From CAXXHQ01 sp963665265 (GTDB taxonomy: Bacteria; Planctomycetota; Planctomycetia; Pirellulales; Thermoguttaceae): a stretch of 64,000 nt of DNA. Made by a program: the position numbers and the translations under genes. Each line of letters opens with the position of its first letter. Positions within the stretch are counted from its first letter, which is position 1. Positions 47,101 to 56,060 of the stretch are shown piece after piece. The notes below the pieces were generated by a model that worked only from the letters and a program-made list of their open reading frames with translations, did no database searches and was not told the origin of the DNA. Where the stretch lies: assembly GCA_963665265.2 (NCBI GenBank), contig OY762224.2:3100001-3164000 (forward strand), given 5' to 3'.

Positions 47101-48237
47101 GGCCGTGCCCGGATCGATAACAAAACGAATTCGCGGCACCGTCAAGGAAGACTCGGCCACGTTCGTGGCGATAACGATGCGACGCTTCGCCCCCGGTTGA
47201 AATACTTTTTGCTGCTCGGCGATCGACAACCGCGCATAGAGCGGCAAAATTTCCGTCATGCGGCCGTTCGGATCGCCCGGCGATGATCGTCCTCGCAAGT
47301 TCTTCGCCGTCTCGTGTATATCTCGTTCGGTAGGCATGAAAATGAGAATATCGCCCCGATCGATTTCCGAAACTTCATCGACCGCGGCGGCAACCGCCTT
47401 TTGCAAGTCGGGTTCGTCGCCGTCTTCGTCTTCGGTCGGCGGACGCCAACGGACTTCGACCGGGTAAGTTCGTCCGGAGACTTCGACGACTGGGGCAGGG
47501 CCCTCGGGGGCGGAAAAATGCGCGGCGAACCTCGCAGCGTCGATCGTCGCCGAAGTGATTATCAATTTCAGATCGCGACGTTTCGGCAACAGGCGCTTAA
47601 TATATCCAATCAGAAAATCGACGTTTAACGACCGTTCATGCGCTTCGTCGATAATAATCGTGTCATACTGGTTTAGAAAAGAATCGCCCTGCGTCTCGGC
47701 CAGCAAAATACCGTCGGTCATCAGTTTGATATACGTTTGCGGAGATAAAGATTCGGCGAAGCGAACCTTAAAACCAACGTCTTTTCCTAAGGGCGAGCCA
47801 AGCTCCTCTGCGATTCTCGCCGCCACGCTCCTTGCGGCGATGCGGCGAGGCTGCGTGTGGCCGATTAGCCCGTCGATTCCGCGTCCCATCTCCAAACAGA
47901 TTTTCGGTAACTGCGTGGACTTGCCCGATCCCGTCTCGCCGCAAATGATTACGACCTGATTCTCTCGAATGGCTTTTGCAATCTCCTGGCGTTTGGCGGA
48001 AATCGGGAGTTCGTCGTCATATGAGATAATCGGAACGCCACGTCGCCGCGTCTCCTGCACGGCTGCGGAACGCCGCACCGCGTCGGTCAACTTGGAAAGC
48101 CGCTCGTTTTGTTTCGTCGTCAGCGATTGGCCAATTTCGCATTCGTCCTTCAACGCGCGCAATTGCCTCCAAAATCGATGCCGGTCGGCCAGCATCGTTC
48201 GGCCAATCTCTTTCTCAAGTAGATACAGGTTCGACAT
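44170..48237 (-). CDS. hrpA: ATP-dependent RNA helicase HrpA
   Basis: 1355 residues, close to the usual ~1300 of bacterial HrpA. N-terminal DEAH helicase core: Walker A ICGETGSGKSTQLPK, TQPRRIAARS, DEAH in TIIIDEAHERSLNVDF, ITSATIDAARF, and motif VI QRKGRCGRIGPGVC. HA2 and OB-fold regions follow, then the long DUF3418 C-terminal region (about 760-1340). HrpA is implicated in mRNA processing and rescue of collided ribosomes in Escherichia coli. It stands alone upstream of kdp on the same strand, separated by 277 nt. A perfect TATAAT lies 64 nt before the start. Confidence 0.96.
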   Translation of the reverse strand: MSNLYLLEKEIGRTMLADRHRFWRQLRALKDECEIGQSLTTKQNERLSKLTDAVRRSAAVQETRRRGVPIISYDDELPISAKRQEIAKAIRENQVVIICGETGSGKSTQLPKICLEMGRGIDGLIGHTQPRRIAARSVAARIAEELGSPLGKDVGFKVRFAESLSPQTYIKLMTDGILLAETQGDSFLNQYDTIIIDEAHERSLNVDFLIGYIKRLLPKRRDLKLIITSATIDAARFAAHFSAPEGPAPVVEVSGRTYPVEVRWRPPTEDEDGDEPDLQKAVAAAVDEVSEIDRGDILIFMPTERDIHETAKNLRGRSSPGDPNGRMTEILPLYARLSIAEQQKVFQPGAKRRIVIATNVAESSLTVPRIRFVIDPGTARISRYSPRTKTQRLPIEAVSRASADQRKGRCGRIGPGVCIRLFGEQDYLARDAYTVPEIQRTNLAAVILQTKALQLGPIERFPFIDPPKPEAVRDGYRTLIELGAVNAKGDLTDVGRQLSRLPVDPRIGRILLASAEEDCLYEGLIIASAMAAQDPRERPLEKQEAADASHAAHSDDQSDFVSYLKLWDFYHKLRSDLSRNQLQKACRQNFLSATRMREWLDVHRELMELTRQAGLLKGLDFGAYVAAHRVRRGRTDREQYDGVHRAILTGLLSNVALRGDNYDYTVAGGGKAHVWPGSGVFQQKPKWIVAAELIETSRRYMRTCAQIDPNWIERIAEHLIKKAYHGLHWAPGQCSAMALERVTLFGLTIVGGRRVHYGPIDPTMSRHLLLEQGLVGGHMEPKPDFLIKNEKLFEELQILQAKLRRNDLLVSDLTRYEYYDRRVPADVYDGATLAKWLRGNKHALTMTKEDLLREEVAEEKEKEYPDAILVQHLNLPLEYQYEPGTLNDGVTLNVPLEALNQVAPEPLSWLVPGMVEEKVLALIRSLPKALRTQFVPAPDTAKRIAPTLRFGEGDIRAAVAKALGKMIGTRISPDDFQEDRLPSELKMNVRVTDADGLQLAAGRDLEALRQELGQQAAESFSQVDDPEWTKDELKSWDFDSLPVELEFSRGRLSVKAYPVLIDRGETVSLRLADSAARSAHETHFGLRRLCFLAARRELKSQVDWLPNLSKIDSFASTIPNFDLRKRLTELLADVAMVADRPTPRSREEFAKFLAEGRERIAWGVQELATVAMPIFENYHRANLAIEELSRPPAATQIPALRLGGAMLKPAPAAKKKPGLLGAAPKEASPISRLQYAIDDVRAQIARLTDPEAFSKTPWEWLKQYPRYFKAICARLENLPGNIQRDWEKFEEFQPRWTLYLEQERLRRSQGVVDLELEQMRWMLEEYRVSLFAQKLGTAVPVSPKRLDLQWANVLG

Positions 48238-48583
48238 TACGGCGGCTTAAAAATCTTTCCGATGTACGCAAATCAGACGAAAATCCGGCTAGCGGCATCC
48301 ATTATAACGAGAAATAGGTCGTCGTGCAGGTTCGGCATGGACTTACTGCGAAAAGATTCTTGGCCAAAATTCCTTTTCGATTCGCCCTGAAGCCGTCACT
48401 GACAAATTGCATGCGATTGCGTGCAAAGAAACTTGAATTGATCCTAGCTCGAAATAACCTACCTTTTCTAATATCAAGCAATATCGTCGGACCAGCCCCC
48501 GTCAGCGATCGTCGCTTCTAGCGAGGCGAACATACGACGAATGCAAGTTACTACGCTATGAAGGCTTTAGAAACAACTTCACC
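48238..48583. other. 346-nt divergent promoter region between hrpA and the copper locus
   Basis: On the minus strand a perfect TATAAT (48306-48301) lies 64 nt before hrpA, with only a poor -35 (CTGCAC) at 17-nt spacing. No clear promoter, copper-regulator palindrome or gene is visible for the plus-strand copper genes. Confidence 0.4.
48301..48306 (-). promoter_or_regulatory. -10 box candidate for hrpA
   Basis: Perfect TATAAT on the minus strand, 64 nt before the hrpA ATG; the -35 is not recognisable. Confidence 0.3.
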
Positions 48584-49618
48584 ATGATTGCGTCAGCGAA
48601 ATTTAAGACTACGGGGATGCGATGCGAAGGATGCGAGAATCGCATTATAGATGCGATCGGCAAATGCAAGGGCGTCGATTTCGTCAATGCCGATTTTAGA
48701 TCCGCAACGGTCTCGATCCGCTTTGACGACGAAAAGACCAGTCTTTCAACCATCTTAAAAGAATTAGACGCGGCTGGATATCATTCCGGAATTCTAAGTG
48801 AAGCGCCGGAAAAAAAACTCGCCGCCTTCTTGAAGTCGATTCTCGCGTTTACCACGCTAGTTTTAGCGATCGTATGCGCAAGAATAGCCGGAAGCTCGCT
48901 TAACCTGCCTGAAGTTAACTCCAAAGCCGGGTATGGGTTGATCTTTTTCGTCGGCCTACTGACGGGGCTGCATTGCGTTGGAATGTGCGGCGGGTTCGTC
49001 GTCGGCTACGCCTCGCAAAACAAAGACCTTGACCGTTCCGCATTTCTTTCGCATCTAACCTATGGAATTGGCAAGACTTTGTCGTATGCGATGTTCGGCG
49101 GATTGTTCGGCGCAATGGGAGCGATATTTCAGATCACGCCGCTAATTTCCGGAATAAGCGTCGGGCTAGCCGGAGCATTTCTGATTATTTTCGGCCTAAG
49201 CATGCTCGACTTTTTGGGGCCGCTCAAAAAACTTCGCTTTCGTCAACCTGTTACGCTCATTCGGTACGCGGGGGAAAGAACTCGAAACAGCCGAAGCCCT
49301 TTTTTCATCGGTTTCTTCTCCGGCTTTTTGTTGGGCTGCGGTCCGTTGCAAGTGATGTACGTGACAGCGGCGGCCAACGGAGATGCAATTGAAGGGGCTT
49401 TTATTTTAGCCGTTTTCAGTCTTGGAACCCTTCCCGTTTTACTTGGTTTCGGATTCGTCGCACAAGCCATGTCGTCTGGTTTGTCTCGCCGTTTTGTGCA
49501 CGCTTCAGGAGTTATGCTGATCGTGATGGGCATGATGATGCTAAACGGAGGAATTTCCAGAGCCGCGACGGGCGATATCACGAAATCGCCAACATCGAAA
49601 TGTTGTTGTCATAAATAG
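48584..49618 (+). CDS. Heavy-metal-associated domain fused to SafE/UreH-like membrane protein
   Basis: 344 residues. Residues 1-70 are an HMA domain with the Cu-binding GMRCEGCENR (Cys14, Cys17). Then come one linker helix and a six-helix sulfite-exporter/cytochrome-biogenesis-type transmembrane module with the family hallmark LHCVGMCGG (His130, Cys131, Cys135) and a second Cys near GCGPLQVMYV. The C-terminus ends in a KCCCHK metal-ligand cluster. HMA-SafE fusions in other bacteria are linked to copper handling and cytochrome oxidase maturation. The gene is 72 nt upstream of the copper ATPase fusion, same strand, so a joint role in copper supply is likely. The direction of transport is not readable. 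Confidence 0.85.
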   Translation: MIASAKFKTTGMRCEGCENRIIDAIGKCKGVDFVNADFRSATVSIRFDDEKTSLSTILKELDAAGYHSGILSEAPEKKLAAFLKSILAFTTLVLAIVCARIAGSSLNLPEVNSKAGYGLIFFVGLLTGLHCVGMCGGFVVGYASQNKDLDRSAFLSHLTYGIGKTLSYAMFGGLFGAMGAIFQITPLISGISVGLAGAFLIIFGLSMLDFLGPLKKLRFRQPVTLIRYAGERTRNSRSPFFIGFFSGFLLGCGPLQVMYVTAAANGDAIEGAFILAVFSLGTLPVLLGFGFVAQAMSSGLSRRFVHASGVMLIVMGMMMLNGGISRAATGDITKSPTSKCCCHK

Positions 49619-49690
49619 TATTCCCGTTTATCCGAGGTTACTCCCGGGCAATCGACGCTTGCGAGAAGCCTCTAAAATATTCGGCTAGAA

Positions 49691-52600
49691 ATGATTCGTT
49701 CAAAAACCGCGACAATGCCGATCGTCGGAATGTCCTGCTGCAATTGCGCGGCAAGGATCGAGTCGAACGTGCGCTCAGCGCCCGGGGTCTTTGCTGCGCA
49801 GATTGATTTTGCATGCGAGAAATTGAGCGTTGAATTCGATCCATGCATAATCGACGAAAAAAAACTCGTCGTTCTCATTCGATCCATTGGCTACAACGTC
49901 GCCGTCGGCAAACTGGAACTGGCTGTCGTCGGGCTAGACGACTCCGTTGACGCACTCGCTCTGGAAGGAGTTCTTTCCGAAATCAACGGAGTCATTTCCG
50001 TAAAAGTCTCTCAAGCGTCACAGTCCCTTACGGTCGAATACATTGCCGGAATGACGGGCGTCGCCGAAATTGCGGAAGCGACGAAAAATGCTGGTTTGGG
50101 ACTGATTCGAAGCGAAGAGATTGAAAACGACGCATGCGTTGCAGGAGATTTTCGCTCCGTCGACTTAACATATCAAAAACGCATGCTCATGCTCGGGCTG
50201 ACGCTGACGGCGCCGCTCATTATATTCAGCATGGCGAAAGACTTTCGGCTTGTCGGATTTAAATACGATCAATATGTGATGTTGCTTTTCGCGAGCGTCG
50301 TTCAGTTCGGCGTCGGGCGGCAATTCTACGTCGGGGCATGGAAGACGCTCCGCTACGGGTCGGCCAATATGGACGTGCTCATCGCTTTGGGATCGTCAGC
50401 CGCCTATTTTTCGAGCCTGGGGGTTACGTTAGGGCTCATTCCCGGCCAAAACGTCTATTACGAAACGGGAGCTGCCGTCATCACCCTCGTAAAGCTCGGG
50501 AAATACATAGAATCGAGAGTGAAAGGCGCCGCCGGCGAAGCTTTAAAAACGCTTTTGAACCTTCAACCAAAAATCGCATGCGTGATTCGCGACGGCGAGG
50601 AAACAAACGTTCGCGTTGATGAAGTCGTCGTCGGCGATTGCGTAATTGTTCGCTCGGGCGAAAAAACGCCCGTAGACGGAATTATTCGGGAGGGACGGTC
50701 TGCCTTCGACGAATCCATGATCACCGGCGAATCGATGCCGGTCGAAAAGGGGCCTGGCGACGCCGTGATCGGAGCGACGATCAATCGCGACGGCATGATT
50801 AAGTTCGAAGCGACTCGGATCGGAAACGACTCCGTTCTAGCGCAGATTGCAAGATTAGTCCAAGAAGCGCAGAACAGTAAAGCCCCAATCCAAAAATTAA
50901 CCGATGAAATCGGCAAGCGCTTCGTACCGGTCATCATCGCCGTCGCATTATTCACGTTCTGGGGATGGCTTGAAGTCGCTCACGTCGATTGGTCGAAAGC
51001 GATGACCAACGCAGTTGCAACGCTTGTCATCGCTTGCCCTTGCGCCATTGGGCTCGCCACGCCTATGGCGATCATGGTAGGGGTCGGGAAAGGAGCCCAA
51101 AACGGCATTCTGTTTAAAAACGGCGAAATGCTGGAGCTTTTAGGGCGAGCCCATATTATCGCCCTCGACAAAACCGGAACGATTACCTGCGGCGAACCAC
51201 GAGTGACCGACGTTATTCCCATCATTCCGAATTCGAGCGACGAGGTTTTGCGGACGGCCGCCTGCGCCGAAAACGGCTCATCGCACCCCATCGCCCTGGC
51301 TATCGTCGCAGCTTGGCGCGATAAAGGCGGAACTCTCGATCAAATACAAGAATTTCGCGAATTCGGCGGTTTTGGAATCCGAGCCGATTTCGCCGATCGG
51401 ACCGTGCTTTTCGGTAATCCTCGAATGGCGACGAATGAAGGCGTCGATTTAGACCCTCTTCGCGGCGAACTCATTCGACTGCAATCCGAGGGAAAGACGG
51501 TGATGATCGCGTCTGTCGCTTCGCGAGAAGGAAAAGGGGCTTTTCAACCGATCGGCCTTATTGCCATTGCGGATACGATCAAGCCTGGCGCGAAAGAAGC
51601 TATCGACGATCTGCGACGCCTCGGTCTCGAAGTGGTAATGATAACGGGCGATAATCAAAAAGCCGCCGACGCAATAGCGCGTAAAGTCGGGATCGAGCGG
51701 GTCATCGCCGAAGTTTCGCCCGCCCTTAAAGTCGACGCAGTCAAAAAACTCCAAACTTCTGAAACGCTTGCCAACTTCACATGTCCGACTGTCGCTATGG
51801 CCGGAGACGGCGTTAACGACGCGCCGGCTTTGGCCCAAGCCGACGTCGGTATCGCGGTGGGAGCAGGCTCAGACGTCGCTTCGGCAGCGGCCGGAGTCAC
51901 CGTTATTAGCGGCGATCTCGCATTACTAGCGCGCGCCATAACGCTTTCCAGAGCCGCTTCGCAAACAATCATCCTAAATCTTATATGGGCGTTGTTTTAC
52001 AACATCGCTCTGATCCCAATCGCCGCCTACGGATTGCTCATTCCTATGTTCGCCGCCGGGGCAATGGCGTTCAGTTCGCTTTTCGTTGTGACGAACAGCC
52101 TCCGATTAAGATCATGCAATTTGCGATCCGTATTTCCCCGCAAGTCGTTTTTAATGAAATCGGTCGAAATACTTCTTGGCGTCGCCGCGCCCGCGCTCGC
52201 ATTGGTCGCTTTGATCGTGGGCCCAATGCTTTTCATGCCGGGAACGATGGAAATTGCAAACGCGAAGATCGGAACGATGACGCCGACTCTAATGATGGTT
52301 ATGGCGATTTCGAACGCTTTAATCGGCGTTTCTTACGCTTCTATTCCGATCTTTTTAATCGCGTTTCTCAGAAAACGCAAAGACATGCCGTTTTCCTGGG
52401 TGATTACGTTGTTCGGCGCTTTCATCCTCGCCTGCGGCTCGACGCATATCACGCACGTCATCGGTCTATGGAGGCAAGTCGATTGGCAGCAAGCGACCGT
52501 CGATACCTTTTGTGCGGTCGTCTCCGTGGCGACGGCGGTCGTGCTTTGGCCGACCCTTCCCAAGCTTTTGGCCATTCCGAGTCCAAGCCAATTACGTTCA

Positions 52601-54802
52601 GTAAACGAAGCGCTACAACAAGAAAGAATCCGCCTCGTCTCGGCTCAAAAAGAACTGCAGAACGCCTACGATGAGGTTGAGAGACGCGTCGAGGAGAGAA
52701 CGCAAAGCCTGAGCCTCGCAAATCAATCTCTGCAAGCGGAAATAGACGGCCGGAAGAAGGCGGAGACAAAGACCCGCGAAAGCGAAGAGAAATTCCAGAA
52801 ACTCTTGGAAAACGCGCCAATGCCTATCGCGTGCTCGAATAAGGACGGAGTCATTACGTTCCGAAACGAGCGTTTTTACAAAGTTTTCGGCTACTCCGCG
52901 ACAGAAGTTCCAACCATGGACGAGTGGTGTCTGAGAGCCTATCCGAACAAGAGCTATCGCGAGCGAGTTCGCGCGCATTGGGAGCAAGCCGTTCTGAACG
53001 CCGAAGCTAGCGGCGAAGACGTCGAAGCGGAGGAATACCACATCACCTGCAAAGACGGCAGGATCCGAGAAATGATCATTTCCGGCATCGTCCTAAAAGA
53101 CTGGGTGTTTTCAACTTTCGTCGACATCACCGAACGCAAGAAAACGGAAAACGCTTTGCGCTGCGCGAGCGAGAAATTAAAATCGGTTAATCAGGAATTG
53201 CGTCAGGCGAATGAAGTCAAAGATCAATTCCTCGCCGCGATGAGCCACGAAATCCGCACTCCGATGAACGCAGTCATCGGCATGACCGGAATTCTCCTTG
53301 ATACAAAATTGAATCTCGAGCAACGCGAGGCTGCCGAAACGATTCGTTCGAGCGGAGAAATCCTACTCGCGCTGATCAACGACATTCTCGATTTTTCAAA
53401 AATCGGGGCGGAACGACTGGAGTTGGAGAATCAGCCTTTTTCGCTTCGTCAATGCGTTGACGAAGCCTTTGATTTAATCCTAGTCCAGGCGCAAGAGAAA
53501 AACATCCTCCTGCGGAAAACGTTCTCCGCGGATGTTCCGCCATACGTAATCGGAGACGTCACGCGATTACGACAAATATTAGTAAATCTGCTTGGCAACG
53601 CGGTGAAGTTTACGGAGCGAGGAGAAACGGCTCTCGAAATCTCCGCGCAACAATGCGGAGGGGATAATTGGAAATTGCATTTCTCCGTGCGCGATACCGG
53701 ACTCGGAATTCCCAAAGATCGAATTCAACGACTATTTCAGCCGTTTAGTCAAGTGGACTCTTCGACCGCTCGACGTTTCGGCGGAACGGGACTGGGGCTG
53801 GCGATTTGCAAACGACTTTGCGAAATGATGGACGGTAAGATTTGGGTTGAAAGCTCCGGCATACCCGGCGAAGGATCGGTTTTTCATTTTACCGTAAAAA
53901 CCCAACTCGCGAAAAAAGAAGACTGCATGGAGAATCCGCCTAGCGAGCGACGCCCTGCAATCCTCGCGTCTCCTGAAAAAACGCTCCGTATTTTGCTCGC
54001 CGAGGATAATCTCGTCAATCAGAAAGTTGCGCAAAAGCTTCTGGAGAAAATCGGGTATCGCGCCGACGTCACGTCAGACGGTCAGGAGGCGTTTGACGCC
54101 TACGTCACCGTCGGATACGACGTTATCCTAATGGATTGCCAGATGCCCGAGGTCGACGGCTACGAAGCGACGAAATTAATTCGCGCTTATGAAACGCGAG
54201 AAAACATTCGTCCCGTAACAATCATCGCGATGACCGCGCATGCCCTTCAGGGCGATCGCGAGAAATGCATCGCCATCGGCATGGACGACTACCTTAGCAA
54301 ACCTGTGCGTCAACAAGAATTGGAAGAAGTTTTGTCAAGATGCGCATCGCGAGAGTCCGACTTACGCCAAGCCAATCGGGGATTCGGAGAAAACTCGCTT
54401 GCTGAAAATATTGACGCAACTGCAGCGGATTTTGATTCTGATGAATTCGATCCGGCATCGGCATTGGATATGGAATCGCTCGATCTGATCGCCAAAGACG
54501 ATTACAAAGGCGCTCAAGATTTGATAAACATGTACTTCGATCAAAGTCAGAAGAATATCGAAGAATTGCGTTCCGCCGTTTCATCTCAAAACGCCGATCA
54601 GATTAAACGCATCTCGCATACATTCGCCGAGGCGAGCGCATCATGCGGACTCTCGATCATGGCGGAACCTTTACGTGAATTAGAACGAAATAGCTTCGTG
54701 AGGAATCTTGACGGAGCAGGCGATCTTCTCGAACGCATCATACGCCGACTTGAAATTAGTCGACGTCTCCTTGATAATTACTTGCGCGACTTGCAAAAAT
54801 AG
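49691..54802 (+). CDS. Cu(+) P-type ATPase fused to ethylene-receptor-like hybrid histidine kinase
   Basis: 1703 residues in one frame. Residues 1-70: HMA with GMSCCNC (Cys16, Cys19). About 75-140: a second HMA-like fold without Cys. About 165-850: copper ATPase with TGES, CPC (Cys449, Cys451), DKTGT (Asp493), HP in SSHPIAL, GDGVNDAP, and the last helix AFSSLFVVTNSLRL. About 863-960: three helices matching the ethylene-binding domain. With a constant offset of 850 from plant ETR1, Tyr32=Tyr882, Pro36=Pro886, Ile62=Ile912, Cys65=Cys915 and His69=His919, while Asp25=Asn875. Then a coiled coil (about 975-1030), PAS (about 1035-1150), HisKA (His1186 in MSHEIRTPMN), HATPase_c (NLLGNAVKFT), receiver (Asp1482 in LMDCQMPEVDG) and an HPt-like domain (His1643). 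It may pump Cu(+) and load its own copper-dependent sensor. No frameshift or internal stop is seen. Confidence 0.9.
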   Translation: MIRSKTATMPIVGMSCCNCAARIESNVRSAPGVFAAQIDFACEKLSVEFDPCIIDEKKLVVLIRSIGYNVAVGKLELAVVGLDDSVDALALEGVLSEINGVISVKVSQASQSLTVEYIAGMTGVAEIAEATKNAGLGLIRSEEIENDACVAGDFRSVDLTYQKRMLMLGLTLTAPLIIFSMAKDFRLVGFKYDQYVMLLFASVVQFGVGRQFYVGAWKTLRYGSANMDVLIALGSSAAYFSSLGVTLGLIPGQNVYYETGAAVITLVKLGKYIESRVKGAAGEALKTLLNLQPKIACVIRDGEETNVRVDEVVVGDCVIVRSGEKTPVDGIIREGRSAFDESMITGESMPVEKGPGDAVIGATINRDGMIKFEATRIGNDSVLAQIARLVQEAQNSKAPIQKLTDEIGKRFVPVIIAVALFTFWGWLEVAHVDWSKAMTNAVATLVIACPCAIGLATPMAIMVGVGKGAQNGILFKNGEMLELLGRAHIIALDKTGTITCGEPRVTDVIPIIPNSSDEVLRTAACAENGSSHPIALAIVAAWRDKGGTLDQIQEFREFGGFGIRADFADRTVLFGNPRMATNEGVDLDPLRGELIRLQSEGKTVMIASVASREGKGAFQPIGLIAIADTIKPGAKEAIDDLRRLGLEVVMITGDNQKAADAIARKVGIERVIAEVSPALKVDAVKKLQTSETLANFTCPTVAMAGDGVNDAPALAQADVGIAVGAGSDVASAAAGVTVISGDLALLARAITLSRAASQTIILNLIWALFYNIALIPIAAYGLLIPMFAAGAMAFSSLFVVTNSLRLRSCNLRSVFPRKSFLMKSVEILLGVAAPALALVALIVGPMLFMPGTMEIANAKIGTMTPTLMMVMAISNALIGVSYASIPIFLIAFLRKRKDMPFSWVITLFGAFILACGSTHITHVIGLWRQVDWQQATVDTFCAVVSVATAVVLWPTLPKLLAIPSPSQLRSVNEALQQERIRLVSAQKELQNAYDEVERRVEERTQSLSLANQSLQAEIDGRKKAETKTRESEEKFQKLLENAPMPIACSNKDGVITFRNERFYKVFGYSATEVPTMDEWCLRAYPNKSYRERVRAHWEQAVLNAEASGEDVEAEEYHITCKDGRIREMIISGIVLKDWVFSTFVDITERKKTENALRCASEKLKSVNQELRQANEVKDQFLAAMSHEIRTPMNAVIGMTGILLDTKLNLEQREAAETIRSSGEILLALINDILDFSKIGAERLELENQPFSLRQCVDEAFDLILVQAQEKNILLRKTFSADVPPYVIGDVTRLRQILVNLLGNAVKFTERGETALEISAQQCGGDNWKLHFSVRDTGLGIPKDRIQRLFQPFSQVDSSTARRFGGTGLGLAICKRLCEMMDGKIWVESSGIPGEGSVFHFTVKTQLAKKEDCMENPPSERRPAILASPEKTLRILLAEDNLVNQKVAQKLLEKIGYRADVTSDGQEAFDAYVTVGYDVILMDCQMPEVDGYEATKLIRAYETRENIRPVTIIAMTAHALQGDREKCIAIGMDDYLSKPVRQQELEEVLSRCASRESDLRQANRGFGENSLAENIDATAADFDSDEFDPASALDMESLDLIAKDDYKGAQDLINMYFDQSQKNIEELRSAVSSQNADQIKRISHTFAEASASCGLSIMAEPLRELERNSFVRNLDGAGDLLERIIRRLEISRRLLDNYLRDLQK

Positions 54803-54908
54803 CTCTGTCGCATTAATATCTAAATTGCTGAATCCGTTAGCTCTACACGCGTCGTTTCCTCTTCCTGTTCTCTCACTTCCCGTTTTCGCCCGTTTTCAAC
54901 GACCGCTC

Positions 54909-55547
54909 ATGACGACTTTTGAACACGCGATGATGGGCGTCAACGGCGCATTAGCTCTTGGTTTGCAACGACGCCACGGATGGCAAGTCGTCGCTTGGGC
55001 AGGATTCGCCTCGCAGTTGCCCGACTTCGACGGTTTGACGATCCTTCTTGGTAAGTCTCTCTTCGCCGACGGGCATCGGCTTTGGTGCCATAATCTCCTC
55101 GTCGCCGGAGCGCTTGCCGCCGCAGTCGGGGCAATCTTCTATTATTTCCGCGTCGCAGATACCGTCCAATATTCGCTCGCCAAACGCTGGCAGGCGTTTG
55201 ATATCCTCTTGCAGCAAGCGGATTCGCCGATTAATTCCCGCAAGGAAATGCTAATATGGATGGCCGTGGGCGCGGCGGCCGCATACGGCCATCTTGCCGC
55301 CGACGCTTTCGTTTCGATCGGAAGGAATCTACCGGTCTGGGGCGTGCCGTTCCTTTGGCCGTTTTCCCGCGTCTCCTTCGCCTATCCGCTGGTTCCTTGG
55401 GGCGACGCCGGCGTTACCGTCATCCTTGTGGCTTTCATGTTCGCCATGCTCCGATGGCCAAAATTCGGTCAGCCGCTTGCCGGAGCCAGTTTTTTCGCTG
55501 TCACCGCATACATGATCGGTTACGGGCATTTCCGACCGCTTGGCTAA
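54909..55547 (+). CDS. YdjM-family membrane-bound metal-dependent hydrolase
   Basis: 212 residues; the ATG at 54909 is chosen because the family begins here with MTTFEHAMMGVNGALAL, while the upstream extension overlaps the kinase gene in another frame. Family marks are ASQLPDFDGL, HRLWCHNLLVAG and GHLAADAF, giving the conserved Asp/His pairs thought to bind metal, among four to five membrane helices. The family is related to the LexA-regulated YdjM; the reaction is unknown. It starts 106 nt after the copper-ATPase fusion and 45 nt before ybaK, so it may be co-transcribed with ybaK. Confidence 0.82.
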   Translation: MTTFEHAMMGVNGALALGLQRRHGWQVVAWAGFASQLPDFDGLTILLGKSLFADGHRLWCHNLLVAGALAAAVGAIFYYFRVADTVQYSLAKRWQAFDILLQQADSPINSRKEMLIWMAVGAAAAYGHLAADAFVSIGRNLPVWGVPFLWPFSRVSFAYPLVPWGDAGVTVILVAFMFAMLRWPKFGQPLAGASFFAVTAYMIGYGHFRPLG

Positions 55548-55592
55548 TCGCGAATCGCCTTTGGAGATGAATCGGAAGGAGTGGATACTTCA

Positions 55593-56060
55593 ATGAAAAC
55601 GAACGCCATGCGCATTCTCGACTCGCTCGGCATACGCTACGAAATCCGCGAGTACGAAATAGATCTCGACGACCTAAGCGCCGATAAAGTCGCCCTGAAG
55701 ATCGGTCTTCCTCCGGAACAGGTCTATAAAACGCTGGTTGCGCGCGGCGACAAACACGGCGTTCTATTCGCCGTCGTTCCCGCCGACTCTGAAGTCGATC
55801 TCAAAGCGCTTGCCCGTTTGAGCGGAAATCGAACGACCGAACTGGTTTCGCTGAAAGAAGTGCAACCGTTGACAGGTTACGTTCGCGGAGGAGTGACGGC
55901 CTTGGCCGCCAAAAAAGACTATCCTGTCTTTGCCGAAGAGCAGATGCAACTATATGACGTGATCTCCGTATCGCCCGGCATGCGAGGATCGCAAATGCTG
56001 CTTTCGCCCGACGATTATTTGCGAGTGACGAAAGCGACGGTCGGTCCGCTCGTTCGATAG
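55593..56060 (+). CDS. ybaK: YbaK/EbsC-family Cys-tRNA(Pro) deacylase
   Basis: 155 residues; ATG at 55593 with GGAAGGAG ending 11 nt upstream, in preference to GTG at 55581. Family marks are Lys46 in QVYKTLVARG (the residue important in E. coli YbaK), FAVVPADSEVDLKAL, GYVRGGVTALAAKKDYPVF and VSPGMRGSQMLLSPDD. The protein hydrolyses Cys mischarged on tRNA-Pro, a trans-editing step after ProRS. Normal family length and complete. Confidence 0.93.
   Translation: MKTNAMRILDSLGIRYEIREYEIDLDDLSADKVALKIGLPPEQVYKTLVARGDKHGVLFAVVPADSEVDLKALARLSGNRTTELVSLKEVQPLTGYVRGGVTALAAKKDYPVFAEEQMQLYDVISVSPGMRGSQMLLSPDDYLRVTKATVGPLVR

Noticed and set aside
52060..52320. Possible frameshift or misassembly joining copper ATPase and receptor kinase
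   Set aside because: One frame runs through with typical codon use and an extra membrane helix as linker; no stop or repeat at the joint.
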